Shown piece by piece: positions 43,567-52,552 of a stretch of DNA of 64,000 nucleotides. The DNA is from Streptomyces katrae (GTDB lineage: Bacteria; Actinomycetota; Actinomycetes; Streptomycetales; Streptomycetaceae): NCBI RefSeq assembly GCF_002028425.1, contig NZ_CP020042.1, positions 7,353,560 through 7,417,559 on the forward strand, written 5' to 3'. A program made the translations under genes and the position numbers. Numbering within the stretch: the first letter of the stretch is position 1; each line of letters starts with the position of its first letter. The notes under the pieces are model-generated. The model was not told the origin of the DNA, searched no databases, and was given only the letters and a program-made list of their open reading frames with translations.

Positions 43567-44350
43567 CTTCGTGGTCAGCCTTCGGGACGGATTTCCCCCG
43601 TTCGCCTGACCAGAGGACGCCGGTGCGCGAAGGTCGTGGCACACGGGCCCGCGGCCGGGCGGGGGCCCTGCCAGGCGGTGAAGGGGCGTTATGGCCGGCG
43701 ACAGGGAGACGTGGACGACCGAGGAGTTCGGGACCTCCCACGAGGGCTGGGTCGGGGTCCTCCTGGCCGACGGGACCGTCCCCGCGCCGGCGCTCTTCGA
43801 TACCGGTTCGGGCCCCGATGTCCACCAGACGTCTCACTGGTCCGTCTACGACGGCCGCTTCACGCACATCCCGCGCGCGGCCGCGCTCCGCGGAACCTGC
43901 TCGTGCGGATGGAGCGGCCCCGAACACCCCTTGGACTGGGACGCGATCGGCAAGCAGGATCTGGAGGACGCCGCCGACGAACAGGCGGACGCGTGCTGCC
44001 AGGACTGGGACGAGCACACGACCGCCGTCGAAGCGGCCACGATCCCGCTCCCCGAGTCCGTCACCCACCTCCTTGAGCAACTGCAAGCCGAGATCGGAAA
44101 GCTCGGCGACGACTCGCCCCTCGCCGCGGTCCGTGCGGTCCGCCGGCTGGAGGCCGCCGCCCGCGCGGCGGGGTACTGGGTCGCCCGCTCCGCCCAGCAC
44201 GACGCCACCCCGGCGCAAGCTGCGACCGCGCTGGGCCTGACCGAGGCCGCCGCCCGCCGCGAACTCGCCCGGCTCGGCCGCTGGAGCCCGTACCAGCCTT
44301 GACGACCGCCGCTGAAGGTTCGGAGGCCATCAAGGCCGTGCCCGGCGCAT
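43567..44350 (+). repeat. 780-bp duplicated block, copy 2
   Basis: This is the same block as 12651-13430, in direct orientation and 31 kb apart. The upstream part differs by small changes (for example two extra G near 43660). The 3' hairpin has several changes in the right arm, including one compensatory pair (T-A to C-G). Confidence 0.9.
43691..44302 (+). CDS. hypothetical protein with C-terminal helix-turn-helix-like region, copy 2
   Basis: The 203-residue product starts at ATG 43691. It is the near-identical partner of the gene at 12773-13384 (five residue differences by eye), with the same Cys-containing GTCSCGWSGPEHPLDW and the C-terminal helix-turn-helix-like TPAQAATALGLTEAAARREL. Both copies are open, so both may be made. 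Function is unknown. Confidence 0.7.
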   Translation: MAGDRETWTTEEFGTSHEGWVGVLLADGTVPAPALFDTGSGPDVHQTSHWSVYDGRFTHIPRAAALRGTCSCGWSGPEHPLDWDAIGKQDLEDAADEQADACCQDWDEHTTAVEAATIPLPESVTHLLEQLQAEIGKLGDDSPLAAVRAVRRLEAAARAAGYWVARSAQHDATPAQAATALGLTEAAARRELARLGRWSPYQP

Positions 44351-44549
44351 CGTCGCCGACGCGTTCGGCCTGGGACCGTCCGTGCGCGTGGGGGCGCCGG
44401 CCCCGATCGCGTGCGTACCCGGCCTCGGTACTGGTGGGCCCGCGTATTCAACTGTCGCGAGTTGCCGCACCTGACTCCGGCACTGCTACTGAGCGTGATA
44501 GCCCTTGGGGAAGATTCTGAGTGTCAGGGGTATCCGGTTGGATGAGCAC

Positions 44550-45230
44550 GTGACTGTCTATGACGTAGCTCGCCAGTTCCCTTCGATCGCTGACCTGCGG
44601 AACCTGTGCCGCTCGCTGGCGATGCTCGACGCGATCCTGAGCCCGGACTGGGAAGGCCGGTATTACTCCTTCAACGCTGGCTGGGCCGACGACGAGGAGA
44701 TGGCCTCGATGCGCAACGGGTCGGGGAACGAGTACTCCATCGTGTTCTCGGCGGCCGGGGCCTACGTCCGTGGCTTCGACCACGAAGCACCGATGAGCCC
44801 GTACGGCAACGACGGCGAGCCCTGGCCGGGAGTGATCGACGAGGTTCCGGAGGTCTTCAAGCCCTTCGTCGAAGAGCCAGCGTTCACCGACGAGGATGAC
44901 GTCCCCGTCGTGACGGCCTGCCTGTGGCGGGAGGCAACGGATGATCGGTGGCGGCACGGCGTGATCGACTTCCCCGCCGGGTGTTCCGACCCGGACGGGG
45001 CAACAGGCCTGTTCGAGCTCCTGGTCGACCGCTCGCCGGAAGCGTTCCGGCGCTTCGCCGAGGACTACTACGAGGTTCCTGTCGACCTGGAAGCGGTGCG
45101 CGACGTGTATGCCTTGCGACCGCTGAGCCAGAAGCTGGTGTCATCGCTGAACGCGGAGGTCACCCTCGCAGACCTGGCCGAGGACCTCGCCGAGATCGGC
45201 TACCCGCAGCCGGCGCGGGACGTGATCTGA
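44550..45230 (+). CDS. conserved hypothetical actinobacterial protein
   Basis: The 226-residue product is started at GTG 44550 because the recognisable sequence begins TVYDVARQFPSIADLRNLCR; upstream in-frame starts at 44505 and 44535 exist without better ribosome sites. The protein contains AMLDAILSPDWEGRYYSFNA, GNEYSIVFSAAGAYVRGFDH and VVTACLWREATDDRWRHG. I remember similar proteins in other actinomycetes but know no function. It is acidic, with no membrane segment. Confidence 0.65.
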   Translation: MTVYDVARQFPSIADLRNLCRSLAMLDAILSPDWEGRYYSFNAGWADDEEMASMRNGSGNEYSIVFSAAGAYVRGFDHEAPMSPYGNDGEPWPGVIDEVPEVFKPFVEEPAFTDEDDVPVVTACLWREATDDRWRHGVIDFPAGCSDPDGATGLFELLVDRSPEAFRRFAEDYYEVPVDLEAVRDVYALRPLSQKLVSSLNAEVTLADLAEDLAEIGYPQPARDVI

Positions 45231-45261
45231 GCTTCAACCGTCAGTGAGTGGAGAGGGACCG

Positions 45262-45396
45262 CACGCCACGGCGGCCACGCCGACATCATCCGCGAGAGCC
45301 TGGACGGCGCCACCCTCTACCCCGCTGATGGCCGCCGCCGAGCAGTGGCCCGACCCGTGGTCCGAGCCCTGGGAGCCCGCCGCGCCCGCCGGCTGA
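45262..45396 (+). pseudogene. C-terminal fragment of a DinB/DUF664 (mycothiol-transferase-like) protein
   Basis: The frame RHGGHADIIRESLDGATLYP, then after a one-base shift LMAAAEQWPDPWSEPWEPAA, matches the final helix of DinB-fold proteins, where H-x-G-H-A-D-I-I-R carries a metal-binding His. The rest of the roughly 170-residue gene is absent. Confidence 0.55.
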
Positions 45397-45477
45397 GGGC
45401 TACGGGCCGTCAGAAGTCGTGCCCCGTCGGCCGGGTATGGCCGAGGCGCTCTTGCGGACCGGTCCTACGCTGGAGGC

Positions 45478-46128
45478 ATGGCCATCGATCCCTTGCTGAG
45501 ACAAGGCCCCGACTCGACGGATCTGGTCCTGCGCGCCGGCCCGACCGGGCCGGTGTGGAACGTGCTGGCCTCGGCGGGGCCGGCGCTGTTCACTCCGCTC
45601 GCCCTGGGCGTGCCGACCCTGTGCGTCGCCTTGTGGATGGCGCTGGCCGGGGCGCGGGCGTCGACCGTGTTCGTGGTGGTGGGGGTGATCGCCGGGCTGG
45701 AGTACCTGATCGGCTGGCCGGTGCTGGCCTTTTCCCGGGCCCGGGACATCCTGCGGGTGGAGTTCGCGCCGGCCACGGTGCCCGCGTCCCTGCGGTTGGT
45801 CCGGGCCGCCGGGCCGGACGACTGGCTGCCCGTCGAGACGCTGCGCGAGGTGCGGCTGACGCACAAGGTGGTGGAGCCGTACCAGGGGGACTACAAGCCG
45901 GCCGTCTCCACGCTCGCGCTGGAACTCGTCCTGCGGGGCGAACGGGAGCGGCTCGCGCTCCCGGACGGCGGCGACCCGCAGCGGCTCGCCGACGCGTTGA
46001 AGGCCCTGCTCGGCCCGGCTGGGGTCGTGGTGTGGCTGCGCACCGAGCGCAGCACGCGCGATCGGCCGCAGCCCAACTCCAGCTGGACCTCCGGCGGTTC
46101 GGCCTCGGCCGGCTCGGGTGGCGGCTGA
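45478..46128 (+). CDS. membrane protein of unknown function
   Basis: The 216-residue product starts at ATG 45478. Two helices (about residues 28-58 and 60-82) are followed by a cytoplasmic domain containing VEFAPATVPASLRLVRAAG and TLREVRLTHKVVEPYQGDYK, ending in a Gly/Ser-rich tail. The stop overlaps the next GTG (GTGGCGGCTGA), suggesting coupling. No family was recognised. Confidence 0.6.
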   Translation: MAIDPLLRQGPDSTDLVLRAGPTGPVWNVLASAGPALFTPLALGVPTLCVALWMALAGARASTVFVVVGVIAGLEYLIGWPVLAFSRARDILRVEFAPATVPASLRLVRAAGPDDWLPVETLREVRLTHKVVEPYQGDYKPAVSTLALELVLRGERERLALPDGGDPQRLADALKALLGPAGVVVWLRTERSTRDRPQPNSSWTSGGSASAGSGGG

Positions 46129-46903
46129 CCCCGGGCTGCCCGTGGCGCTCCCCGGCCGGGGAGCGCCCGCTGTGGCAGCGATCAGCCGCCGGAACAGCGG
46201 CGTGCCGACTGCCGTGCGACATGTCCTGCCACTGCCGGGTGACGCGAAGGTCAGGCAGGCGGCGGTTCAAGCGTTCTCGGCGTGGGGAACCGCCGTGGTG
46301 CCGCTGCTCCAGGCGGTCCGCATCGACGGTCCCGGGGCGGCGCGCGCGGGTGCTCTGGAAGCCTTGGCGGAGATCGGCGGCGAGGCGGTGATGAGCGCCC
46401 GTGACATCGCGGCACTGGAACGGCTGGCCAGGATCGAAATCGCCGGCGACACGCCGGTTCCGCTCTCCCGCTGCTTCCTCTCCTGGATCGCGGTGCCTAC
46501 CGGGGACCAGGCCGGCGTCATGGAGATGCTCGGGCTGTCGCAGCCGCGTCCGGTCCCGTTCTCCGTCGTCGTGTATGCCGCGGACATCGACAGCCACGGG
46601 GGCCTCGACGCCGATCCACTCGATGTGTACCGCAGAGTGTTCGTTACTCCCGAGCTCGCCGGCTGGACCTTGGTCGGTTCCTGGTGCGATCCCAGTACCA
46701 CCGAACGCCAGAACGATGTCCTCGAAGCATGCGAACACCTCAGCGCCCGCTTCGGTCGCGCGCAGGCCTACTGGTGGAGCGCCTCGCAGGACGGCTCGGC
46801 GGACCTGATCGCTGGCTCAGGCTCCGGGTCCCTGAAGCGCGCTGGGTTCCGGGCCACTACTGGGCCCGCCTCCGGGGCGTTGTGCGGGGTATGGGACGGA
46901 TGA
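46118..46903 (+). CDS. HEAT-repeat-like protein, possibly altered at its 3' end
   Basis: The 261-residue frame starts at GTG 46118, overlapping the preceding gene; GTG 46151 is another candidate. Helical repeats such as AVQAFSAWGTAVVPLLQAVR and AARAGALEALAEIGGEAVMS are HEAT-like. They are followed by a beta-type block (PVPFSVVVYAADIDSHGGLD, TPELAGWTLVGSWCDPSTTE). The last 25 residues lie close to the group II intron remnant and look unnatural, so the 3' end may be truncated. No function is recognised. Confidence 0.5.
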   Translation: MAADPGLPVALPGRGAPAVAAISRRNSGVPTAVRHVLPLPGDAKVRQAAVQAFSAWGTAVVPLLQAVRIDGPGAARAGALEALAEIGGEAVMSARDIAALERLARIEIAGDTPVPLSRCFLSWIAVPTGDQAGVMEMLGLSQPRPVPFSVVVYAADIDSHGGLDADPLDVYRRVFVTPELAGWTLVGSWCDPSTTERQNDVLEACEHLSARFGRAQAYWWSASQDGSADLIAGSGSGSLKRAGFRATTGPASGALCGVWDG

Positions 46904-46974
46904 AGCCGGGGCGTACGCGCCGGGCGAGGCTGGGGTGCGGGCGCTGCGGTACGTGGGCGCCGAGGGATTGGATG

Positions 46975-47610
46975 TCGGCGGCTGGTCCGCGTATTACCGG
47001 ACGGTGGTGTCCAGCCGGACGTTCTCGGCACTGGACAGCTATGTGTGGATGCTCACCTACAAGTGGGCCGAGCGCACCCACCCGAAGAAGTCGAAGCACT
47101 GGATCGTGAACAAGTACTTCGGCAGGCTCAACCGATCTAAGGCGAACAACTGGGTATTCGGTGACCGCGCCACAGGCGCACACCTTCCCAAGTTCGCCTG
47201 GACCAACATCAGACGGCATCAGCTGGTCAGAGGTAAGTCGTCACCCGACGATCCTGCCCTCCGCGGCTACTGGAGCCAACGCCGTCAACGCGGACACCGC
47301 CACCGATGGATAAGATCAGCCTCACTCTGGCGGCCCGCCAGAAGGGAATCTGTCCGCTGTGCGGCAAACGCTCATCGCCGGCGCGGAATTCGAGCCCGAC
47401 ACTCCACGCGAATGGATCGATTGGTTCGACGCGATGAAGAAGCGGTTGCATAAACACCACTTCACCTACCGGCGGCATGGCGGCTCCGATGAGAGCAAGA
47501 ATCTTCGGCTCGTCCACTCGGAATGCCATCGCCGGCACCATTCAGGCGACGGCGACGGCGACCGGAAAAGAGCAGAACCTGTGAAGCCTTCAGGCTTGCT
47601 TGAGCCGTGA
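46975..47610 (+). pseudogene. group II intron reverse transcriptase/maturase, C-terminal part, frameshifted
   Basis: The frame WSAYYRTVVSSRTFSALDSY and VWMLTYKWAERTHPKKSKHW, then WVFGDRATGAHLPKFAWTNI and RHQLVRGKSSPDDPALRGYW matches the maturase (X) domain of bacterial intron proteins. After shifts near 47290 and 47370 an HNH-type endonuclease part follows: QKGICPLCG, then EWIDWFDAMKKRLHKHHF and LRLVHSECHRRHH. The reverse-transcriptase domain and the 5' two-thirds of the intron are missing. The stop lies inside domain V. Confidence 0.8.
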
Positions 47611-47677
47611 TGCGTGGAAACAGGCACGTCCGGTTCTGAGGGGGCCGGGTCACGGCGACGTGCCCCGGCTACCCGAC
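47602..47677 (+). ncRNA. group II intron domains V and VI (3' end)
   Basis: Domain V reads GAGCCGTGATGCG, then TGGAAACAGGCACGTCCGGTTC (47602-47636): 5'-GAGCCG pairs with CGGTTC and the G-A-A-A loop region is kept. Domain VI (47637-47677) ends in CTACCCGAC with the branch-point A at 47671. This closely matches bacterial domain V/VI consensus. The intron is 5'-truncated and cannot splice by itself. Confidence 0.85.
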
Positions 47678-47773
47678 CAGTGGCGCGGCCTGGCCACTCG
47701 TTACGACAAGACGGCTACGAGCTACCAGGCAGGGCTCCACCTCGCGGCCATTTTGATCTGGTCAGCGAGGTGA
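47678..47773 (+). pseudogene. 3' exon: tail of an IS5-family transposase
   Basis: Immediately after the intron end the frame reads QWRGLATRYDKTATSYQAGL, then HLAAILIWSAR and a stop. This is the usual end of IS5-family transposases (R-G-L-A-T-R-Y-D-K-x-A). The upstream part of that gene is not in this region, so the intron had invaded an IS element that was later lost with the 5' half of the intron. Confidence 0.8.
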
Positions 47774-47787
47774 TCCCAAGAGCCGGC

Positions 47788-48378
47788 CTATGAGCTGGAG
47801 CGAGAGGACCCGCCCCAGCCCGGCGGCAGCAAGTCCCAGGAGTCGTAGCGAAGCCACTCGCTGAACGTGACTGGGCGGGCGCTGCCCATGTGATCGAGCG
47901 ACAGCGGGATGATCAGGTCACAAGTGGCGCGACCATCCCACCACACCGTGCCTGCGAGTGGACCGGTGACCGCCAGCAGAGTGTAGAAGCCGCAGCCGTT
48001 GTCCTGCAGGGTCACGGCTCCGGCGGTCTTCTGCTCTTCGAAGACCTCGCATTCCCTGTCCCAGGCCTGCCAGGCATCCGCGTGGTCCGGCTCGTTGGTG
48101 AAGTCCTCCAGGCAGGGTTCGCGGGCATCCAGTTCGGCGTTCGCGTCCACGTATGAGTCGGGGTGTGGAAAGGGCAGGGGCAGCAGCTCCGCCAGGGGCT
48201 GACGATCCGCGCCCCAATCCCAGCCCCACTCTCTTCGACAGGGCCGGAACACCCGCTTGGCGGGCTTCGCCGCCTTGAGGTACGCGCGGTAGGCGGCCGG
48301 GAAGGACACACCGAGCTCGTGCTCGGCCATGACCAGCTCTCCCTCTGTCAACGGCGGGGACACGGACTGACGATGCAT
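47788..48378 (-). CDS. SMI1/KNR4-family protein
   Basis: The 196-residue product is started at ATG 48378, where the family match begins (SPPLTEGELVMAEHELGVSF, then PAAYRAYLKAA). Later blocks are RECEVFEEQKTAGAVTLQD, VWWDGRATCDLIIPLS and PVTFSEWLRYDSWDLLPPG. SMI1/KNR4 proteins in bacteria often serve as immunity proteins against polymorphic toxins. No toxin gene was recognised beside it, so the partner is unknown. Confidence 0.8.
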   Translation of the reverse strand: MHRQSVSPPLTEGELVMAEHELGVSFPAAYRAYLKAAKPAKRVFRPCRREWGWDWGADRQPLAELLPLPFPHPDSYVDANAELDAREPCLEDFTNEPDHADAWQAWDRECEVFEEQKTAGAVTLQDNGCGFYTLLAVTGPLAGTVWWDGRATCDLIIPLSLDHMGSARPVTFSEWLRYDSWDLLPPGWGGSSRSSS

Positions 48379-48469
48379 GGTGTCGAGCCTAGAGCTGACC
48401 GAGCTGTGCGCACCACGGGATGAAACGCACTCTGCCCCACCTCTGCACGTCCGTCGGATGATCCGCAAG

Positions 48470-48722
48470 AAACGGCCTAGGCGAGAACGTGATCCTGGCC
48501 GACACCGTCACTGGCTCCGTCGCCCTTCTCACTCCGAAGGGTGACGGATGGGACGTACGCGAAGGTGGACCGGTCCGGCTGTGGGAACGGATCGAAAGCG
48601 TACTCACCGCCTATGATGTGGCTGGCCAGCCGGGACCGGAGACCTTCACCCTGCACGTGCACGATGCCGGGCAGCACCTGAGCCACCCCCAAATGCCCGG
48701 CATGCCGCTTCCCCGTCCGTGA
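48470..48722 (+). pseudogene. C-terminal fragment of a PCMT-type (FxLD) methyltransferase-like protein
   Basis: The frame NVILADTVTGSVALLTPKGD, then REGGPVRLWERIESVLTAYD and ending HLSHPQMPGMPLPRP resembles the C-terminal region that follows the methyltransferase domain in Streptomyces FxLD/protein-isoaspartate-methyltransferase-like proteins. The catalytic domain is missing. Confidence 0.5.
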
Positions 48723-48738
48723 GCTGTGAGACGCTTCC

Positions 48739-49010
48739 ATGGGAAAGCACCGGCGCCCCGGCCCTCCGAACCAGCCGTCTCGTGCTGTGCCGCGTGTGGA
48801 CGTAAACGACCCGCTCGCCTCGTACAACAAGCGCCGGCGTGCACCGATGGATGTCTACCGGCGCCCGGCCGGTGGGGGGTGGAGCGGGCCACCTTCGGCC
48901 GGACGAGCCGCGTGTCCTGGAGGAGTGGGATGGCTTCGCCTACGCACGCTCCAGACCTCGCCGCGGCCAAGCAGTGGATCAGCGAGCTCACGGGCGGTGG
49001 CGGGGCCTGA
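48739..49010 (+). pseudogene. small hypothetical protein, two frameshifts
   Basis: ATG 48739 gives MGKHRRPGPPNQPSRAVPRV, then RRAPMDVYRRPAGGGW. The next frame gives AGHLRPDEPRVLEEWDGFAY, and a third gives DLAAAKQWISELTGGGG ending at 49010. Together these look like one small protein of about 90 residues with its frame changed twice. Function is unknown. Confidence 0.45.
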
Positions 49011-49250
49011 GCGTCGGGAGCAGGGTGCGGGAGCCGAGGTTGTACGGGCGCTCTGCCCTTGCGGGAGAGGCTCCTCGAACTGACAGCGGAACCGGTGTGC
49101 GGCCAGGTCCGGGGGTGGAGTCGGCAGGGCGGGCGACCTGGCAGGGCCTCGGGACCGCGATGGGCCATATCCGCTGCACTCGCACACCTTGAATGGATCG
49201 GGGCTTTTCGGCCACACTTCCCATAGGGCTTCCGTGCTTGGGGGTTTGGC

Positions 49251-49841
49251 GTGTCAGGTCGCGGCGTACGGATCGGCATGGCGGTCGCCGCCATGGTCAT
49301 GCTGTCGGGGGCAGCCGGCTGCATCGGGGACGAGGCCCCGGGGCCACCGTCGGGGGGCCAGGGCCCTGTACAGCAGGGGGAGGGGGGCAAGTCCCCCGCG
49401 AAGTCCCCGGGCAGTTCACCGCAGTCGGGCGGTTCTCCGGCGAAGACCCCCACGTCGCCGAGGACGACGGAGCCGCCTCTTGGGGACATTTACATCCGCC
49501 GCACCCTGGAGCCGGAGAACGTTCCCACGCGGGACGGCGAGAGGGTCGCGTGTGTGAGCGGCATTCAGGCGGGGGTACAGATCAAGCCCGGTGACGTTAA
49601 GGCCACTTGGCGGGCGGTGGCGCTCACACACCCGCTGGCCAACACCGCGGAGCTGCCGGAACGGGGCGACGCGAAGGGCGTGCTCGTCACCCCCCAGGCT
49701 GGCACGCTGGAGCCCGGCAGGAGCGCGGACATCCACGTGGGCGGCACATTCGACAAGGACCTGAAGTCCTTCTACCTCGTGATCCAGAACGGCGCCCGCA
49801 CCACCACGCTCACCATGCACTACACCTGCATCGTCAACTGA
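49251..49841 (+). CDS. putative lipoprotein
   Basis: The 196-residue product starts at GTG 49251. The signal peptide GVRIGMAVAAMVMLSGAAGC ends in a lipobox (LSGAAGC), so the protein should be lipid-anchored outside the membrane. A Pro/Gly/Ser-rich linker (residues about 30-75) precedes a domain GDIYIRRTLEPENVPTRDGE, then TLTMHYTCIVN, with two Cys. No family was recognised. It stands alone. Confidence 0.75.
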   Translation: MSGRGVRIGMAVAAMVMLSGAAGCIGDEAPGPPSGGQGPVQQGEGGKSPAKSPGSSPQSGGSPAKTPTSPRTTEPPLGDIYIRRTLEPENVPTRDGERVACVSGIQAGVQIKPGDVKATWRAVALTHPLANTAELPERGDAKGVLVTPQAGTLEPGRSADIHVGGTFDKDLKSFYLVIQNGARTTTLTMHYTCIVN

Positions 49842-50094
49842 CGGGGCCCCCCGGCTCACTCGTACCGGTCCAGCGGCGATTCACGCTCGTGTTCTGCTGG
49901 TGATCTCGTCGGGACCCGGTGCCACTCCACTGTCGCGGCCCGTGCGGCGTGCCGGCCAGCCGATGAACGTGCACACATGCTGGCCTCGGCCAGCACCCTG
50001 CCTTGTCGAGACGCCGTGTGGCTAGTGACTGGTTCCTGTCTGACAAATGATCTCTCGGGTGGAACGCCTGGGTCACGCCGTGCGTTGTCAGCGC

Positions 50095-50427
50095 ATGCTG
50101 CGCTTACTCACAAGCCCGCTCGTCGTACTCGTCATCGTGATACCGCTGTTCCTGCTGGCGTTGTTGCGGAAGGTGGTTCAGCAGGGTCAGCAGCGGGGTT
50201 GGCTCCCCGGCCGTTTGGCGGAACGCGAGTTCGGAAGCAGAGGTGTGGGTGCGACCGCCACCGAAGAACTCCATGCCCTGATCTATCCGAGCAAGCGGGT
50301 CCAGCTGGAACAACGCCGCATCGCGCTGGTTCTACGGGATGACGAGCAAGACGGCGCTCCCAAGAAGACAGGGATCGATCTCGATGCGGGCACCGCCCGG
50401 ATCCACCGAAGTGGCCGGTCAGCCTGA
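50095..50427 (+). CDS. DUF6191-like small membrane protein
   Basis: The 110-residue product, from ATG 50095 (GTG/ATG alternatives from 50047), has one helix (LVVLVIVIPLFLLALLRKVV). A cytoplasmic domain follows: TATEELHALIYPSKRVQLEQ, RIALVLRDDEQDGAPKKTGI and DLDAGTARIHR, typical of DUF6191. Its role is unknown. Confidence 0.7.
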   Translation: MLRLLTSPLVVLVIVIPLFLLALLRKVVQQGQQRGWLPGRLAEREFGSRGVGATATEELHALIYPSKRVQLEQRRIALVLRDDEQDGAPKKTGIDLDAGTARIHRSGRSA

Positions 50428-50455
50428 GCTGGGGAGCGACGCTCGGGGCAGGAAG

Positions 50456-51294
50456 TCACGAGTCGCAGTGGCGGAGCCACAGAACGAGTGAGGCGAGCCG
50501 CAGCCCGGCCTCGTAGCGGGCGGCAAGCTTGTCGAACCGGGTCGCAACGGAGCGCAACTGTTTCAGTCGGCTGAAGCACCGCTCCACAACATTGCGGCCC
50601 TTGCAGAGATCTCTGTCAAAGGCGGGGCGACGGCCACCGTGAGTGCCGCGCCGATGCCGGTTGGCGATCTGGTCGGCGCGTTCAGGGATGGTCGCACGGA
50701 TGCCTCGACGTCGCAGGCGGGTACGAATGGCGCGGGAGGAATACGCTTTGTCGGCCAGCACCCGGTCGGGCCGACTGCGGGGCCTCCCGGCGGCAGTGCG
50801 GGGCACGCGGATCGCGTCCAGCACCGCGCCGAAAACCGTGGCGTCGGCGGTATTGCCTGGCGTCACAACAACGGACAAGGGCAGGCCGCGACCATCGACG
50901 GCCAGATGGACCTTAAGTGGTCAGCCCGCCCCGGGACCGGCCGAGGGCCTGCCCCGCCGCCGAGCGTGGCGGAGTTTCCAGTTTGTCCTTGCCAGGGTCC
51001 CTTTTTTACGGGCTCCATCGGCGTGCTGGTGAGCCCGGTTGATGGTGGAGTCCACCGACACCGTCCAATCCACGCGCCCCACGGCGTCATCCCGGACCTG
51101 GACATGCTCCAGCAGCTTGGCCCAGGTGCCATCGGCCTCCCAGCGGGCGAAGCGTTCGTAGGCGGTTTGCCAGGGCCGTATCTCTCGGGCAGATCGCGCC
51201 ATGGCGCGCCCGTTCGCAACCGCCACAACACGCCATCGATCACTTGACGGTGATCTCTCCACGGCCGACCCCGCCCATCCGCCGCCGGGAGCAA
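50456..51294 (-). mobile_element. IS5-family element A: transposase in three frames
   Basis: On the minus strand the pieces DGRGRPWRDHRQVIDGVLWR, then (shift near 51177) WQTAYERFARWEADGTWAKL and VRDDAVGRVDWTVSVDSTIN, then (shift near 50910) SVVVTPGNTADATVFGAVLD, VLADKAYSSRAI and VVERCFSRLKQLRSVATRFD make one IS5 transposase. The second frame change may be the programmed type known in some IS5/IS427 elements; the first looks like damage. The first about 20 residues are missing because element B ends right against it. Confidence 0.8.
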
Positions 51295-51300
51295 CGGTTG

Positions 51301-52199
51301 TATCTCGGAGCCAGAGGATCAGCGAAGCCAGGACGTCTCCGGTCCGGTAGCGGTCGGCGAGCTTGTCGAACCTGGTCGCGATCGCGCGGAACTGCTTGAG
51401 GCGTGCGAAGCATCGTTCGACCACGTTGCGGTCGCGGTAGACGTCCTTGTCGAAGGCGGGCGGCCGGCCGCCGAGGCGCCCTCGGCGCCGGCGGTTGGCC
51501 GCTTGGTCGCGGCGCTCGGGGATCGTGACGGCGATGCCCCGACGCCGCAGCAGGCGCCGGATCGCCCGGCTGGGGTAGGCCTCGCCCAGGACCCGGGCCG
51601 GTGTCGTGCGCGGGCGGCCGGCGCCGGCTCGCGGGACGCGGATCCCGTCGAGGACCTGGCCGAACGCGGTGGCATCGTTGACGTTGCCGGGCGTGAGCAC
51701 GATGGACAGGGGCAGGCCCCGGCCGTCGACGGCGAGGTGGACCTTCGTGGTCAGCCCGCCTTGGGACCGGCCGAGGGCCTGGCGCGTCTGCGAGCGGCCC
51801 GGATCTTCCAGTTCGTCCCCGTCTGCGGCCCCTTTTTACGTGCGCCGGCGGCGTGCTGGTGGGGCAGGTTGACCGTGGAGTCGACAGCGACAGTCCACTC
51901 GACCCCGCCCACCGCGTCGTCACGGACCTGCACATGCTCCAACAGCCTTGCCCACCTGCCGTCCGCCTCCCAGCGGGCGAACCGCTCCTAGACGGTCTGC
52001 CACGGCCCATACCGCTCCGGCAGGTCCCGCCACGGAGCCCCGGCCCGCAACCGCCACAGCACACCATTGACCACCTGCCAGTGATCACGCCACGGCCGAC
52101 CACGCCCGTCCACCTGCGGCAATAAGGGCCCTATCCGCTCCCACGCCACGTCCGTCAACCCACCTCTACCTGCCGCAAGATCAATCATCAGACACGCCT
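51301..52199 (-). mobile_element. IS5-family element B: transposase with stop and lost catalytic residue
   Basis: The minus-strand start at about 52188 gives MIDLAAGRGGLTDVAWERIG and DLPERYGPWQTV, then an in-frame TAG (near 51990) and ERFARWEADGRWARLLEHVQ. After a frame change near 51760 it gives SIVLTPGNVNDATAFGQVLD, VVERCFARLKQFRAIATRFD and LASLILWLRDT at about 51300. Where element A has VLADKAYSS, this copy has VLGEAYPS, so one catalytic Asp is lost. It interrupts a methyltransferase fragment at 52199. Confidence 0.75.
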
Positions 52200-52552
52200 T
52201 AGGCCGGTTCTGGCTCACGCGCGACTACCTGCCCGAGTTCGCCGGCGTCCTCGCCGGCTTCCCCTCGCTCGCGGGGATGGCCGGCGCCATCGGCGCCCGC
52301 GCCGAGCCGGTGCCCATCCCGTGGGACTGCGCCGACGGCCGGTTCGACGCGTACCGGCGCCGCCCGGGAGCGTATCTGGAGGATCACGTGCGCCGTGCGG
52401 TGTCGGTGTGGACGAGGGGCGGGCCAGAGGCCGAGCAGCGGGCGGTGCGCAGCCTCGGTGACGACCTCCGTTCCGGCCGGTGGGCCGAGCGCAACAGCGA
52501 CCTCGCCGACCTCGACGCGGCAGATCTCGGCCTTCGCTTGCTCATCGCTTGA
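52199..52552 (+). pseudogene. truncated copy of the MerR-methyltransferase tail
   Basis: Right after element B the plus strand reads RFWLTRDYLPEF, then SLAGMAGAIGARAEPVPIPW, and ends GRWAERNSDLADLDAADLGL, RLLIA. This is nearly the same as the last about 115 residues of the gene at 21385-22500. The following bases (CCGGTCCGG then GGGTTGCTCCTCCTCGTCAC) match, in inverted order, the Tn3 transposase end that adjoins that gene. The 5' part of the gene is absent. Confidence 0.85.

Noticed and set aside
45345..46391. A 348-residue plus-strand frame across the membrane-protein gene
   Set aside because: It is a shadow of the real genes at 45478-46128 and 46118-46903, with extreme Arg/Gly content and no motif.
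50456..52199. The two IS5-type elements as a composite transposon
   Set aside because: They are fused end to end with no passenger gene between, both are broken, and no shared outer terminal repeats were found.
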